Assembly: GCA_900550165.1 (NCBI GenBank)
Contig: URQY01000030.1
Coordinates: 1 to 21,600, forward strand
Length of the DNA stretch: 21,600 nt
Direction of reading: 5' to 3'
From: an uncultured Eubacteriales bacterium
Lineage (GTDB): Bacteria; Bacillota; Clostridia; Oscillospirales; Oscillospiraceae
Part shown: positions 1 to 6,566 of the stretch, in pieces
How the letters are laid out: every line of letters begins with the position of its first letter
How positions within the stretch are numbered: position 1 is the first letter of the stretch
Notes under the pieces: model-generated
What the model saw: only the letters and a program-made list of their open reading frames with translations
The model's database searches: none
Told to the model about the DNA's origin: nothing
Translations under genes and position numbers: made by a program

Positions 1-45
1 TTGTTTAATTTACAAGGTGCACGCTCCATTCGCGGAACAGGTGTT

Positions 46-74
46 ATCTTAACACCCTATCCCCCGTTTGTCAA
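46..74 (-). promoter_or_regulatory. Leftward sigma-A-type promoter with a dyad over the -10 box
   Basis: On the minus strand a perfect TTGACA (69-74) is followed after 17 bases by TAAGAT (46-51), preceded by TG one base upstream (extended -10). The -10 lies inside a perfect 7+7 inverted repeat, GGTGTTA-3-TAACACC (40-56), which could be a repressor operator or only a 5'-end hairpin. The driven gene would lie left of the window and is not visible. Confidence 0.6.
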
Positions 75-100
75 CAGTTTTTTCCAAGCTTTTTGATTTT

Positions 101-121
101 TCCTCAAATTCTTTTTGAGGA
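101..121. repeat. Short perfect inverted repeat (8-bp stem)
   Basis: TCCTCAAA (101-108) and TTTGAGGA (114-121) form an 8-bp stem with a 5-base loop. No U-tract follows on either strand, so I do not call it a terminator. It sits between the left-end promoter and the larger hairpin at 137-168. Confidence 0.45.
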
Positions 122-136
122 CGCCGGATATAGACA

Positions 137-175
137 ACAGGAGAGGGCGTTCCTCCGCCCTCTCCTGTCTCTTTT
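137..175. terminator. Intrinsic terminator-like hairpin, GC-rich 13-bp stem
   Basis: Arms 137-149 (ACAGGAGAGGGCG) and 156-168 (CGCCCTCTCCTGT) form a perfect 13-bp stem with a 6-base loop. On the plus strand CTCTTTTT follows, a good U-tract. On the minus strand the 3' flank is TTGTCTATAT, a weaker one. No plus-strand gene is visible upstream, whereas the leftward small ORF at 186-263 ends just before it. It probably ends that transcript and may work both ways. Confidence 0.65.
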
Positions 176-185
176 TCACAGCAGC

Positions 186-263
186 TTAGCCGGCGCAGGC
201 GCCAAAGAGCTGGCACAGCATTGCGAAGAGCTTGCTGCAATCAAACGTGGTGCAGTTGAACAT
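186..263 (-). CDS. Probable 25-residue Cys-containing small protein (unknown)
   Basis: I do not recognise a family. A leftward ATG at 261-263 is preceded, 9 bases upstream, by AAGGAGG (plus 273-279), close to an ideal Shine-Dalgarno site. The frame codes for 25 residues ending in TAA (186-188). The peptide has cysteines at positions 4, 9, 17 and 23, with a hydrophobic stretch around residues 11-22 (KLFAMLCQLFGA). A candidate promoter lies upstream (317-345) and a strong hairpin follows the stop (137-168), so the elements of a small independent gene are all present. It could instead be a leader peptide, or chance. The longer overlapping minus-strand frame at 49-240 has no comparable ribosome binding site and runs through the hairpin, so I prefer this one. 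Confidence 0.5.
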   Translation of the reverse strand: MFNCTTFDCSKLFAMLCQLFGACAG

Positions 264-316
264 GGCGTTTGACCTCCTTGCAGTTTTTGGGATATGTCTT
301 GATCAAGGACGGGACT

Positions 317-352
317 ATCCTACCTTTTTTCGCATCCGATTGCAAATGCAAT
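317..352 (-). promoter_or_regulatory. Candidate leftward promoter of the small ORF, with a dyad at the -35
   Basis: The minus strand shows TTGCAA (340-345), a 17-base spacer and TAGGAT (317-322), matching four of six positions in each hexamer. The -35 lies inside a palindrome, ATTGCA-AA-TGCAAT (339-352). The predicted start near 310 gives a leader of about 47 bases before the 25-residue ORF. The intergenic stretch 353-433 shows no clear terminator for the upstream oxidase gene, so read-through is also possible. Confidence 0.35.
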
Positions 353-433
353 GATTTCCATCGGGACAGCAGAAGGTCTGCGATTTTCCCTTGTCAGCCC
401 TTTTTCGCAGTGCTATACTATAATAGTTGTTTC

Positions 434-1453
434 TCAGCCGCGATAGATCATGCTGCGGTCGATCTCCGCAAGGGAGTGCGCGCCGCACATCCGCATCGTA
501 TCGGCGAGCTCGGCCTTGAGCTTACTGACGTAGAGCTTCACGCCCTCCTCCCCGCCGCCATACACGCTGGTAACGAAGGGGCGGCCGATGAGCACCGCGT
601 CCGCGCCGAGGGCGAGCGCTTTGAAGATATCCATACCGCTGCGGATCGCGCCGTCGACAAAGATCGTCATCTTGCCGCCGACGGCGTCGGCGATCTCCGG
701 CAGGACCTCTGCCGTTGCGGGGCAGTGGTCGAGCACACGGCCGCCGTGGTTCGAGACCACGATGCCGCTCGCGCCCGCTTCCAGCGCCTTTTCCGCGCCG
801 CGGGCGGTCATGATACCTTTTAATATGAAGGGACGCTCCGCCCAGGACACGATCTGCCTGAGTTCCTCCACGCTCTTGCTGCCGGCCGGCGGCGTGAGGC
901 CCTGCAAAAACGGCAGGCCGGCGGCGTCGATATCCATCGCGATGGCAAAGGGCTCTGCCGCCTTCACGAGCGCGAACTTTTCGCGGATGGTGTCCATATC
1001 CCACGGCTTGATGGTCGGAACGCCGCAGCCGTGCTGCGCTTTCAGCGCCTTGGCCGCACCCTCGACCACCTTCGGGTCGGTGCCGTCGCCGGTGAAAGCA
1101 AGGATGCCCGCGTTTGCGCACGCGCGGATGAGGATATCATTATAAGTAAGGTCATCGTATTTGTCGCCGTAGTGCAGGCGCATCGCGCCAATGGGCGCGG
1201 CAAACGCCGGGAGCTCAAACGTGCGGCCAAAAAGCGTATAGGACGTGTCGACCGGCGCATTTTCGCAGATCGTATCCATGTTGACGCATATTTCGCGCCA
1301 CTTTTCCGCATTACGGATAAAGCCCGTGCCCTCGCCCTTGGCGCCGGGGCCCGGCATCGTATTGCGGCAGACCTTGCCGTTGCAGTCGCTGCACGCCTTG
1401 CAGTAAGGGCCCACACAGGTCCTTGCGTTTTCCAGCACTTCCTGATAAGTCAT
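434..1453 (-). CDS. FMN-dependent alpha-hydroxy-acid oxidizing protein with Cys-rich N-terminus
   Basis: A 339-residue TIM-barrel enzyme of the glycolate oxidase/lactate dehydrogenase (LldD) superfamily, expected to oxidise a 2-hydroxy acid with FMN. Visible signatures are LKG (Lys212), SNHGGR (residues 234-239, with the proton-abstracting His236 and Arg239), the FMN-phosphate region FVDGAIRSG (265-273) and GADAVLIGRP (283-292). The start is the ATG at 1453: AAAGGGG lies 12 bases upstream, and extending to 1594 would run through the promoter region. Unusually for the family, residues 13-29 hold five cysteines (13, 18, 21, 24, 29), resembling a metal or Fe-S site, followed by MPGPGAKG. I cannot assign the substrate. 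Some relatives in anaerobes are only known as 'alpha-hydroxy-acid oxidizing protein'. Divergently transcribed from the Mur ligase fusion. Confidence 0.88.
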   Translation of the reverse strand: MTYQEVLENARTCVGPYCKACSDCNGKVCRNTMPGPGAKGEGTGFIRNAEKWREICVNMDTICENAPVDTSYTLFGRTFELPAFAAPIGAMRLHYGDKYDDLTYNDILIRACANAGILAFTGDGTDPKVVEGAAKALKAQHGCGVPTIKPWDMDTIREKFALVKAAEPFAIAMDIDAAGLPFLQGLTPPAGSKSVEELRQIVSWAERPFILKGIMTARGAEKALEAGASGIVVSNHGGRVLDHCPATAEVLPEIADAVGGKMTIFVDGAIRSGMDIFKALALGADAVLIGRPFVTSVYGGGEEGVKLYVSKLKAELADTMRMCGAHSLAEIDRSMIYRG

Positions 1454-1492
1454 TTGAATCTGAATCCCCTTTCGGAATGAGTTTGCTTGCCA

Positions 1493-1526
1493 ATATCGCG
1501 CGATGCTTTGCGTACTTGCGCGATAT
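1493..1526. repeat. Operator-like inverted repeat in the divergent intergenic region
   Basis: ATATCGCGC (1493-1501) and GCGCGATAT (1518-1526) are perfect 9-base inverted arms around a 16-base spacer. The dyad overlaps the candidate plus-strand -35 and spacer, and ends one base from the predicted minus-strand start near 1527. A regulator bound here could control both divergent genes; an RNA hairpin in the oxidase leader is the alternative. Confidence 0.45.
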
Positions 1527-1536
1527 CGCCTATATT
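1508..1536 (+). promoter_or_regulatory. Candidate promoter of the MurE-like/ATP-grasp gene
   Basis: TTGCGT (1508-1513), 17 bases, TATATT (1531-1536). The -10 is good (five of six) and the -35 weak (three of six). Transcription would start near 1543, about 37 bases before the ATG at 1580. Confidence 0.4.
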
Positions 1537-1561
1537 TTATCCCGTCCCGATGAAAAATCAA
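1534..1561 (-). promoter_or_regulatory. Candidate promoter of the alpha-hydroxy-acid oxidase gene
   Basis: On the minus strand TTGATT (1556-1561), a 16-base spacer and TAAAAT (1534-1539). The -10 overlaps the -10 of the opposing promoter at 1531-1536, so the two promoters would compete. The leader would be about 75 bases. Confidence 0.45.
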
Positions 1562-1579
1562 GACCCAAAGGAGCCGCTT

Positions 1580-4327
1580 ATGAACACCGTCCACACCTTA
1601 CAAGAATACGTCATTGCCCTGCGCGATGCCGGTATCCTGACCGGCTGCACCGTCCCCGAGGCGCTGCTGGGGCGCGGGGTCGAATGTCTGACCTACGACA
1701 CGCGCACGCTGCGCGAAAACGCGCTCTTCATCTGCAAGGGCGCGCATTTCAAGGAGGAATACCTGCGCGATGCGCTCTCGCGCGGCGCGTTTGCCTATGT
1801 CGCCGAGCAGCAGCACGATGTTGACGCGCCCTGCATCCTCGTCAGCGACATCCGCTACTCCCTCGTTGTGCTCGGGCAGCTCTTTTATGATCACGTGACG
1901 GACAAGCTCACGAGCATCGGCATCACGGGCACCAAGGGCAAGAGCACCACCGCCTACTATGTGCGCTACATTTTGAACGACTGGCTGCGCGCACAGGACA
2001 GGAACGAGTGCGCCATCCTCTCCTCCATCGACAACTACGACGGCAAGGTAAGCGAGGAATCCCATATCACCACGCCAGAGGTGCTTGAGCTTTATCAGCA
2101 CTTTGAAAACGCCCACGAGTCCGGCATTTCGCATCTTGTGATGGAGGCCTCGTCCCAGGCGCTCAAATACGGCCGTGTGCGCGGCATCACGTTTGATGTC
2201 GGCGCATTTCTGAATATCGGCAGCGACCACATCAGTCCCATCGAGCATCCGGATTTTGAGGACTATTTTGCCGCCAAGCTCAAAATTTTCGACTCCTGCC
2301 GCGTCGGTTGCGTCAATACCGACGCCAAGCACGCAGACCGCGTCATCGAATATGCCAAGGACCGCTGCAAGCTCATCACCTTCGGCTCGCATGAGAGCGA
2401 CACCGTCTCCTGCCGTCACGTGGAAAAGCACGAGGACGGTCTCTACTTCACGGTCGTCTCGCCGAAGTACAACGGCGAATTTTCCATCACCATGCCGGGT
2501 CTCTTCAACATTTCCAACGCGCTTGCTGCCATGGCCATCTGCATGGCGCTCGACGTGCCGGAGGAATACGTGCGTTCAGGTCTTCGCAAGGCGCGCGCCG
2601 CGGGCCGTATGCAGATCTACGAGAGCCGCGACAAGAAGATCACCGTCATTGTCGACTACGCGCACAACCGCATGAGCTTTGACGCGCTCTACCGCTCGAC
2701 AAAGATCGAATATCCGAATCGCCAGATGATCTCTGTCTTCGGCTGCCCCGGTTCCCACGCGCTCCAGCGCCGCAAGGACCTCGGCGAGCTGAGCGGGCAG
2801 AACTGCGACTTCGTCTTCATCACCGAGGAGGATTCCGGCGAGGAGCCGTTCGCGCAGATCGCCGCCGACATTGAACAGCACGTCGCCTGCCCGCATCTTG
2901 TGCTCGAGGATCGCGCCGAGTGCATCCGCCGCGCGATTTTGAATGGCAGCGAATCCCGTGTCGTGCTGCTGACCGGCAAGGGTGAGGAAACCACCATGAA
3001 GCGCGGCAGCACCTTCGTCCCCTATCCGAGCGACGTTGAGCTGACGCTCAAATACCTCGCCGAGTACGACGCTGCCCACTCCCCCGCGCCCGCCGCGGGC
3101 GGCAGGAAGGCCAAAAAGGACTTTTTGCCGATCATCCTCGGCAGCGATGAAAACGCCTACGGCACGGCGCGCCTCTTTCAGGAGGCCTACGGCGTCACGC
3201 CGCTGCTGCTGTGCACGCAGCAGCTTGTCCCCACGCGCCACTCGCACCTGTTCCTCTGCCGCATCATCCCGGACTTTGAGCGCGAGGAGGTCTTTCCCGA
3301 CGCGCTGCTCGGTGTGCTGAAGCAGTGCGCGCAGGACTATGAAAAGCTGCTCGTCATCCCGTGCTCGGACTATTATACAGGCCTACTCTGCCGCCATTAC
3401 GACCGCTTTGAGGGGCTCATCGCGAACCGCTTCATCTCCGAGGAGCTTCTTGAGACCTTCGATACGAAGGACAAGTTCTACGCCCTCTGCGAGCAGTACG
3501 GCATGGACTATCCCAAGACCGTCGTTGCCTCGCCCGAGGAGCGCGAGAGCGTCGTCGATCGCCTGCCGTTCGACTTTCCCATCGTCGTCAAGCCCGATAA
3601 TTCCAACGCGCTCGACTATCTCCGCTGCCACTTCGAGGGGCAGAAGAAGGTCTTCTTCTTCGACACGCGCGAGCAATACCTGACGATGGTCCACAATATG
3701 AACCGGTCGGACTATCGCGGCAAGCTCATTTTGCAGGAATTCATCCCCGGCGGCGACGACGCGATGCGCGTACTCAACAGCTATTCCGATCTGGACGGCC
3801 ACGTGCGCGCAATGTGCCTCGGCCAGCCGGTGCTCGAATATTACGACCCCAAATCCGTCGGCAACTACGCCGCCATCCTCTCGCGCGGCGATCAGGCGCT
3901 GTACGACCGGATGCAGGAGTTTCTCGAAAAGCTCGGCTACGTCGGCTTTTCGAATATCGACATGAAGTACGACCGGCGCACGGGCCGCTACGTGCTCTTC
4001 GAGATCAACCCGCGCCTTGGCCGCAGCAGCTACTTCTGCCGCGCCGCAGGGCTGAACATGATGAAGCTGCTGACCGACGATATCGTCTACGGCAAGCGCG
4101 AGGATTGCGTCTACAATCACACCGTCGCCCTCTGGCAGAACGTCCCGACCGGGATCCTGCGCCGCTACGTCAAGGACCCCGATCTTTCCGAAGAGCTCAG
4201 GGCCTTCAAGGGCACGCACGTGCTCTTCTGCAAGGGTGATCTGCCGCTCTCGCGTCTCTACCGCCTGCTGCGCTATTACGCCGCGCAGTACCATAACTTC
4301 CGCGACTATTACTTTGAGAAAAAGTGA
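1580..4327 (+). CDS. MurE-like Mur ligase fused to an ATP-grasp ligase
   Basis: A 915-residue protein, about twice the usual MurE length. Residues 1-495 are a complete Mur ligase of MurE type: P-loop GTKGKST (117-123), HITTPE (162-167), MEASSQAL (188-195), the likely carbamylated lysine in YFAAK (Lys233), DYAHN (359-363) and GKGEE (466-470). The MurE amino-acid-selecting DNPR motif (diaminopimelate) is replaced by TEEDSGEEP (415-423). After a linker (about 500-513), residues 515-915 form an ATP-grasp domain: VVKPD with Lys671, LILQEFIPG (716-724) and the metal-binding FEINPR with Glu808 and Asn810. Both halves use ATP to form amide bonds from an acyl-phosphate. I infer sequential addition of two residues to a peptidoglycan precursor or another peptide; D-aspartate ligases and cyanophycin synthetase are the nearest functional analogies known to me. 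The start has AAAGGAG 6 bases upstream (1567-1573). Confidence 0.85.
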   Translation: MNTVHTLQEYVIALRDAGILTGCTVPEALLGRGVECLTYDTRTLRENALFICKGAHFKEEYLRDALSRGAFAYVAEQQHDVDAPCILVSDIRYSLVVLGQLFYDHVTDKLTSIGITGTKGKSTTAYYVRYILNDWLRAQDRNECAILSSIDNYDGKVSEESHITTPEVLELYQHFENAHESGISHLVMEASSQALKYGRVRGITFDVGAFLNIGSDHISPIEHPDFEDYFAAKLKIFDSCRVGCVNTDAKHADRVIEYAKDRCKLITFGSHESDTVSCRHVEKHEDGLYFTVVSPKYNGEFSITMPGLFNISNALAAMAICMALDVPEEYVRSGLRKARAAGRMQIYESRDKKITVIVDYAHNRMSFDALYRSTKIEYPNRQMISVFGCPGSHALQRRKDLGELSGQNCDFVFITEEDSGEEPFAQIAADIEQHVACPHLVLEDRAECIRRAILNGSESRVVLLTGKGEETTMKRGSTFVPYPSDVELTLKYLAEYDAAHSPAPAAGGRKAKKDFLPIILGSDENAYGTARLFQEAYGVTPLLLCTQQLVPTRHSHLFLCRIIPDFEREEVFPDALLGVLKQCAQDYEKLLVIPCSDYYTGLLCRHYDRFEGLIANRFISEELLETFDTKDKFYALCEQYGMDYPKTVVASPEERESVVDRLPFDFPIVVKPDNSNALDYLRCHFEGQKKVFFFDTREQYLTMVHNMNRSDYRGKLILQEFIPGGDDAMRVLNSYSDLDGHVRAMCLGQPVLEYYDPKSVGNYAAILSRGDQALYDRMQEFLEKLGYVGFSNIDMKYDRRTGRYVLFEINPRLGRSSYFCRAAGLNMMKLLTDDIVYGKREDCVYNHTVALWQNVPTGILRRYVKDPDLSEELRAFKGTHVLFCKGDLPLSRLYRLLRYYAAQYHNFRDYYFEKK

Positions 4328-4350
4328 CTCATACTACCATATCATAGTAA

Positions 4351-4379
4351 AAAGGAACGGCTCACGCCGTTCCTTTTTT
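4351..4379. terminator. Bidirectional intrinsic terminator between convergent genes
   Basis: AAAGGAACGGC (4351-4361) pairs with GCCGTTCCTTT (4366-4376) around a TCAC loop, followed by a T run to 4379. The A run on the left gives a U tract for the leftward corA transcript, so it can serve both convergent genes. It abuts the corA stop at 4379-4381. Confidence 0.85.
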
Positions 4380-5296
4380 CACCAGAATTTTTTCTTTTTG
4401 CAGATCCACAGGCTCAATACCACCACGCCGATGCTGACCGCGATGATGGCGGGGTAACCGTATTTCCAGTGCAGCTCCGGCATCCCGGAAAAGTTCATCC
4501 CGTACCAGCCCGCAAGCAGCGACAGCGGCAGGAAGATCGTCGTCACAATGGTCAATATCTGCATGATGCGATTCTGACGAATGTCGATCTCCGACTGAAA
4601 AAGCGATTGGAGCTGGGTGCAGTATTCGCGCAAAAGCTGCGATTCCTCCCGCAGGCGGATCACGCGCTCTTCAAACAGGTGAAACAGCCGGCATTCCTCG
4701 TCCGAGAAGAAGCCGTTTTCATTCTCCCGCAGCTCGCAGGCCACATCGTCGAGCTGGGAGTAGTAGCGGTACCAGGCCATCGTCTCCTTGCGCAGCTCGC
4801 TCATCGGCGCGCCGAAATTCTCCAAATCGCCCGTGAGCACACGGTCCTCCAGCGCCTCCGCGCGATCCTCGATCTCCTCCAGATGGTGTAGGTCCTTCGC
4901 GATGAGCAGCTCAAAGAGGTCGTAAAGAAAGCGGCCCACGCTTTTCTCCGTCAGGCGTTTTTCCTTTACAATACGCTTCAAATGGGTCGCCAGCATCTCG
5001 CTGTCGTCCACCAGCACCACCCGTGTTTTCGTCACAAGATACCCGCAGCCAAGGCACGCGCCGTCCTTTCCGCTGCGCGGCAGCGCCAGCGTTCCGCTCA
5101 GGCAGTCCGAGCGGACCTCCGCCTTGCAGACGCGCGCGTCCCGCGCGAGCGGTGTGTGATGCAGCACGCGCGCAAGCCCCGGCAGCTCCGACGTGTGCGC
5201 CAGCTCATCCGAATCAAGCAGCACGACCGCCGCTTCGTTCGTATTCGGCGCATGGTCGAGCGGTGAAAGCGTCTCGCCGATCAGATACCATTTCAT
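4379..5296 (-). CDS. corA: CorA-family magnesium/divalent cation channel
   Basis: A 305-residue inner-membrane protein of the CorA (MIT) family, which takes up Mg2+, and in some members Co2+ or Ni2+, as a homopentamer. A long cytosolic N-terminal domain with acidic and helical stretches is followed by two C-terminal membrane helices (about 244-265 and 279-298). Between them is the family signature YGMNFSGMPEL, with GMN at residues 266-268 forming the selectivity mouth. The short basic C-terminus (KKKK) faces the cytosol. ATG at 5296 is chosen because GGAGG sits 7 bases upstream; the in-frame ATG six bases earlier would be too close. Single-gene unit with its own promoter and a terminator shared with the convergent fusion gene. 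Confidence 0.93.
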   Translation of the reverse strand: MKWYLIGETLSPLDHAPNTNEAAVVLLDSDELAHTSELPGLARVLHHTPLARDARVCKAEVRSDCLSGTLALPRSGKDGACLGCGYLVTKTRVVLVDDSEMLATHLKRIVKEKRLTEKSVGRFLYDLFELLIAKDLHHLEEIEDRAEALEDRVLTGDLENFGAPMSELRKETMAWYRYYSQLDDVACELRENENGFFSDEECRLFHLFEERVIRLREESQLLREYCTQLQSLFQSEIDIRQNRIMQILTIVTTIFLPLSLLAGWYGMNFSGMPELHWKYGYPAIIAVSIGVVVLSLWICKKKKFW

Positions 5297-5330
5297 ATGC
5301 ATTCCTCCGCACCTTTTCTTCTTTTCTTTT

Positions 5331-5360
5331 ATTGTAGCGCAGAACGGCGAAAAAGTACAA
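5331..5360 (-). promoter_or_regulatory. Promoter of corA
   Basis: On the minus strand TTGTAC (5355-5360), an 18-base spacer and TACAAT (5331-5336, five of six). Predicted start near 5324, leaving a leader of about 28 bases ending in the GGAGG site. Confidence 0.55.
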
Positions 5361-5377
5361 CGTTTTTCTTTTCTGCC

Positions 5378-5403
5378 GCCGCTATCTGTGATAGGATAGC
5401 GGC
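5378..5403. repeat. 9-bp inverted repeat between divergent corA and the membrane-protein gene
   Basis: GCCGCTATC (5378-5386) and GATAGCGGC (5395-5403) form a perfect 9-bp dyad with an 8-base loop. No U-tract follows on either strand, so a terminator is unlikely. It lies upstream of the corA promoter and about 80 bases before the rightward gene, which suits an operator or a leader hairpin. Confidence 0.45.
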
Positions 5404-5482
5404 ACACGGAACTTATTCCCCGCCTTTTGCGTCTAAAGAATTGGAAGATGGAAGAAAATTTTCAGTCAAAGGAGAAATTGGG

Positions 5483-6406
5483 ATGAAACGAAACTCTCTT
5501 CGCGTGCTCGTATGTGCGCTCCTTGCGTCTCTTGTGCTCACGACCTTCGTTTTTGCCGACTCCGGTCCCAAGCCCCAGCTCACCGTGCGCGTCGAAAACG
5601 CGCCGCAGGAGCCCTACTACCTCGATCTGCTCGCCGAGGGCGACTGGAACGAGAGCGGCGAGAGCAGTTATGACGGCGTCGACTGGAGCTATCACGGCAA
5701 GGAGGATACGCTGGACCCTGCACTTCTTACGTCCCTGCGCGACAACGTGCCCGCAGGCTGGCACGCCTGCGTTGCGCAGGGCACGACCGGCGCGCCGATT
5801 TGGGGCGAGCTGTACGCGGAAGGGACGGATGCCTTCGGCAATGACCTGCACGTGTTCGGCTACCACGGCGTGCCGAGCACCTACCGCATCATCCTTGTCA
5901 CCGAGTCCAGCAAGGTCTGGATCTCCGACACACTCGAGCGGAAGGTGCTGCAATCGAGCGTGACCGTCCACTGGTCAGACGATGCGGAGCACTCCACTGT
6001 CACCATCCCCTCGACCGTCACCGGCTATTTGCTGCAATTCCTTGCAACGCTTGTGCCGACGCTTCTCATCGAGGGTATTCTGCTGCTTCTGTTCCAATAT
6101 TCATGGAAGCAGAATTGGAAAGCGTTTTTGCTTGTCAACCTCGTCACACAGGGGGTTCTGGCGGCTGCAAGCAGCGTTCTGAACCTGCAAAACGGCGCAG
6201 CCCTCTGGAACTATTTCCTTTTCCTTCTCCCAATGGAGGCGGTCGTCCTGCTCATTGAGCTTTATCTCTACGCCGGCCGCGGCCTTCTCAGCGGCCACAG
6301 CAAGGGCCGCGCCGCGCTCTATACTGTTGCGGCAAATCTTGCCTCGGCGTTTCTCGGCTACTACCTTGCCGAACCCGTCTGGCGCTTCGTCGTGTCCATC
6401 TCATAA
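5483..6406 (+). CDS. Unrecognised signal-peptide protein with C-terminal membrane helices
   Basis: A 307-residue protein of no family I recognise. Residues 1-25 look like a signal peptide: basic MKRNSLR, a hydrophobic core, then VFA before Asp26. Residues 26-175 form a soluble, mostly polar extracytoplasmic domain rich in Trp, Tyr and Gly, with beta-like sections (for example TYRIILVT and KVWISDT). About four hydrophobic helices follow (near 180-205, 212-233, 242-265 and 278-300). The start at 5483 has AAAGGAG 8 bases upstream, and starting earlier at 5297 would add a non-signal leader. It is monocistronic, with a terminator right after the stop. The layout (exported sensor-like domain plus helix bundle) suggests an envelope sensor or assembly factor, but that is only inference. 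Confidence 0.75.
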   Translation: MKRNSLRVLVCALLASLVLTTFVFADSGPKPQLTVRVENAPQEPYYLDLLAEGDWNESGESSYDGVDWSYHGKEDTLDPALLTSLRDNVPAGWHACVAQGTTGAPIWGELYAEGTDAFGNDLHVFGYHGVPSTYRIILVTESSKVWISDTLERKVLQSSVTVHWSDDAEHSTVTIPSTVTGYLLQFLATLVPTLLIEGILLLLFQYSWKQNWKAFLLVNLVTQGVLAAASSVLNLQNGAALWNYFLFLLPMEAVVLLIELYLYAGRGLLSGHSKGRAALYTVAANLASAFLGYYLAEPVWRFVVSIS

Positions 6407-6419
6407 ATACCATCCGCAG

Positions 6420-6454
6420 CGCGGCGTTCTTCCACTGGGAGAACGCCGCGTTTT
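6420..6454 (+). terminator. Intrinsic terminator after the membrane-protein gene
   Basis: CGCGGCGTTCT (6420-6430) pairs perfectly with AGAACGCCGCG (6440-6450), followed by TTTT (6451-6454). The 11-bp GC-rich stem begins 13 bases after the stop codon. Confidence 0.85.
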
Positions 6455-6468
6455 CCGGCAAGTCTTAC

Positions 6469-6497
6469 TTGACAAGGCCATTGCGACTCCTTATAAT
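6469..6497 (+). promoter_or_regulatory. Perfect-consensus sigma-A promoter for the nhaC-family operon
   Basis: TTGACA (6469-6474), exactly 17 bases, TATAAT (6492-6497). Both hexamers are perfect. It lies 15 bases after the preceding terminator, with a predicted start near 6504 and the four-gene operon downstream. Confidence 0.88.
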
Positions 6498-6515
6498 AAT
6501 TCGCATCGCACAACC

Positions 6516-6537
6516 GCTCCTCTCAGGAGCCTTTTTT
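6516..6537 (+). terminator. Leader hairpin plus U-tract (possible attenuator) before the nhaC-family gene
   Basis: GCTCCT (6516-6521) and AGGAGC (6525-6530) form a 6-bp stem with a 3-base loop, followed by C and six T (6532-6537). It lies about 12 bases after the predicted transcription start and before the coding start at 6567, so it has the form of a terminator inside the leader. The right arm contains AGGAG, 8 bases before an ATG at 6538 that opens a different frame (to 6660). Either early termination or a masked ribosome binding site is possible. Confidence 0.5.
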
Positions 6538-6566
6538 ATGTTTTCGGAGAAAGAGAGAATACCGTC

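Noticed and set aside
1..130. Replication origin or DnaA-box cluster at the AT-rich left end
   Set aside because: TTGTCAACAG and TTATCTTAAC look superficially like origin DNA, but no repeated TTATCCACA boxes occur, and the sequence is better explained as a leftward promoter.
49..240. 63-residue minus-strand frame at the left end
   Set aside because: It runs through the strong hairpin at 137-168 and the left-end promoter, and lacks a ribosome binding site. The shorter 25-residue frame with AAGGAGG is a better candidate.
3383..4294. 303-residue minus-strand open frame opposite the ATP-grasp domain
   Set aside because: Antisense to the conserved ATP-grasp motifs, repetitive Ala/Val/Glu composition and no recognisable domain.
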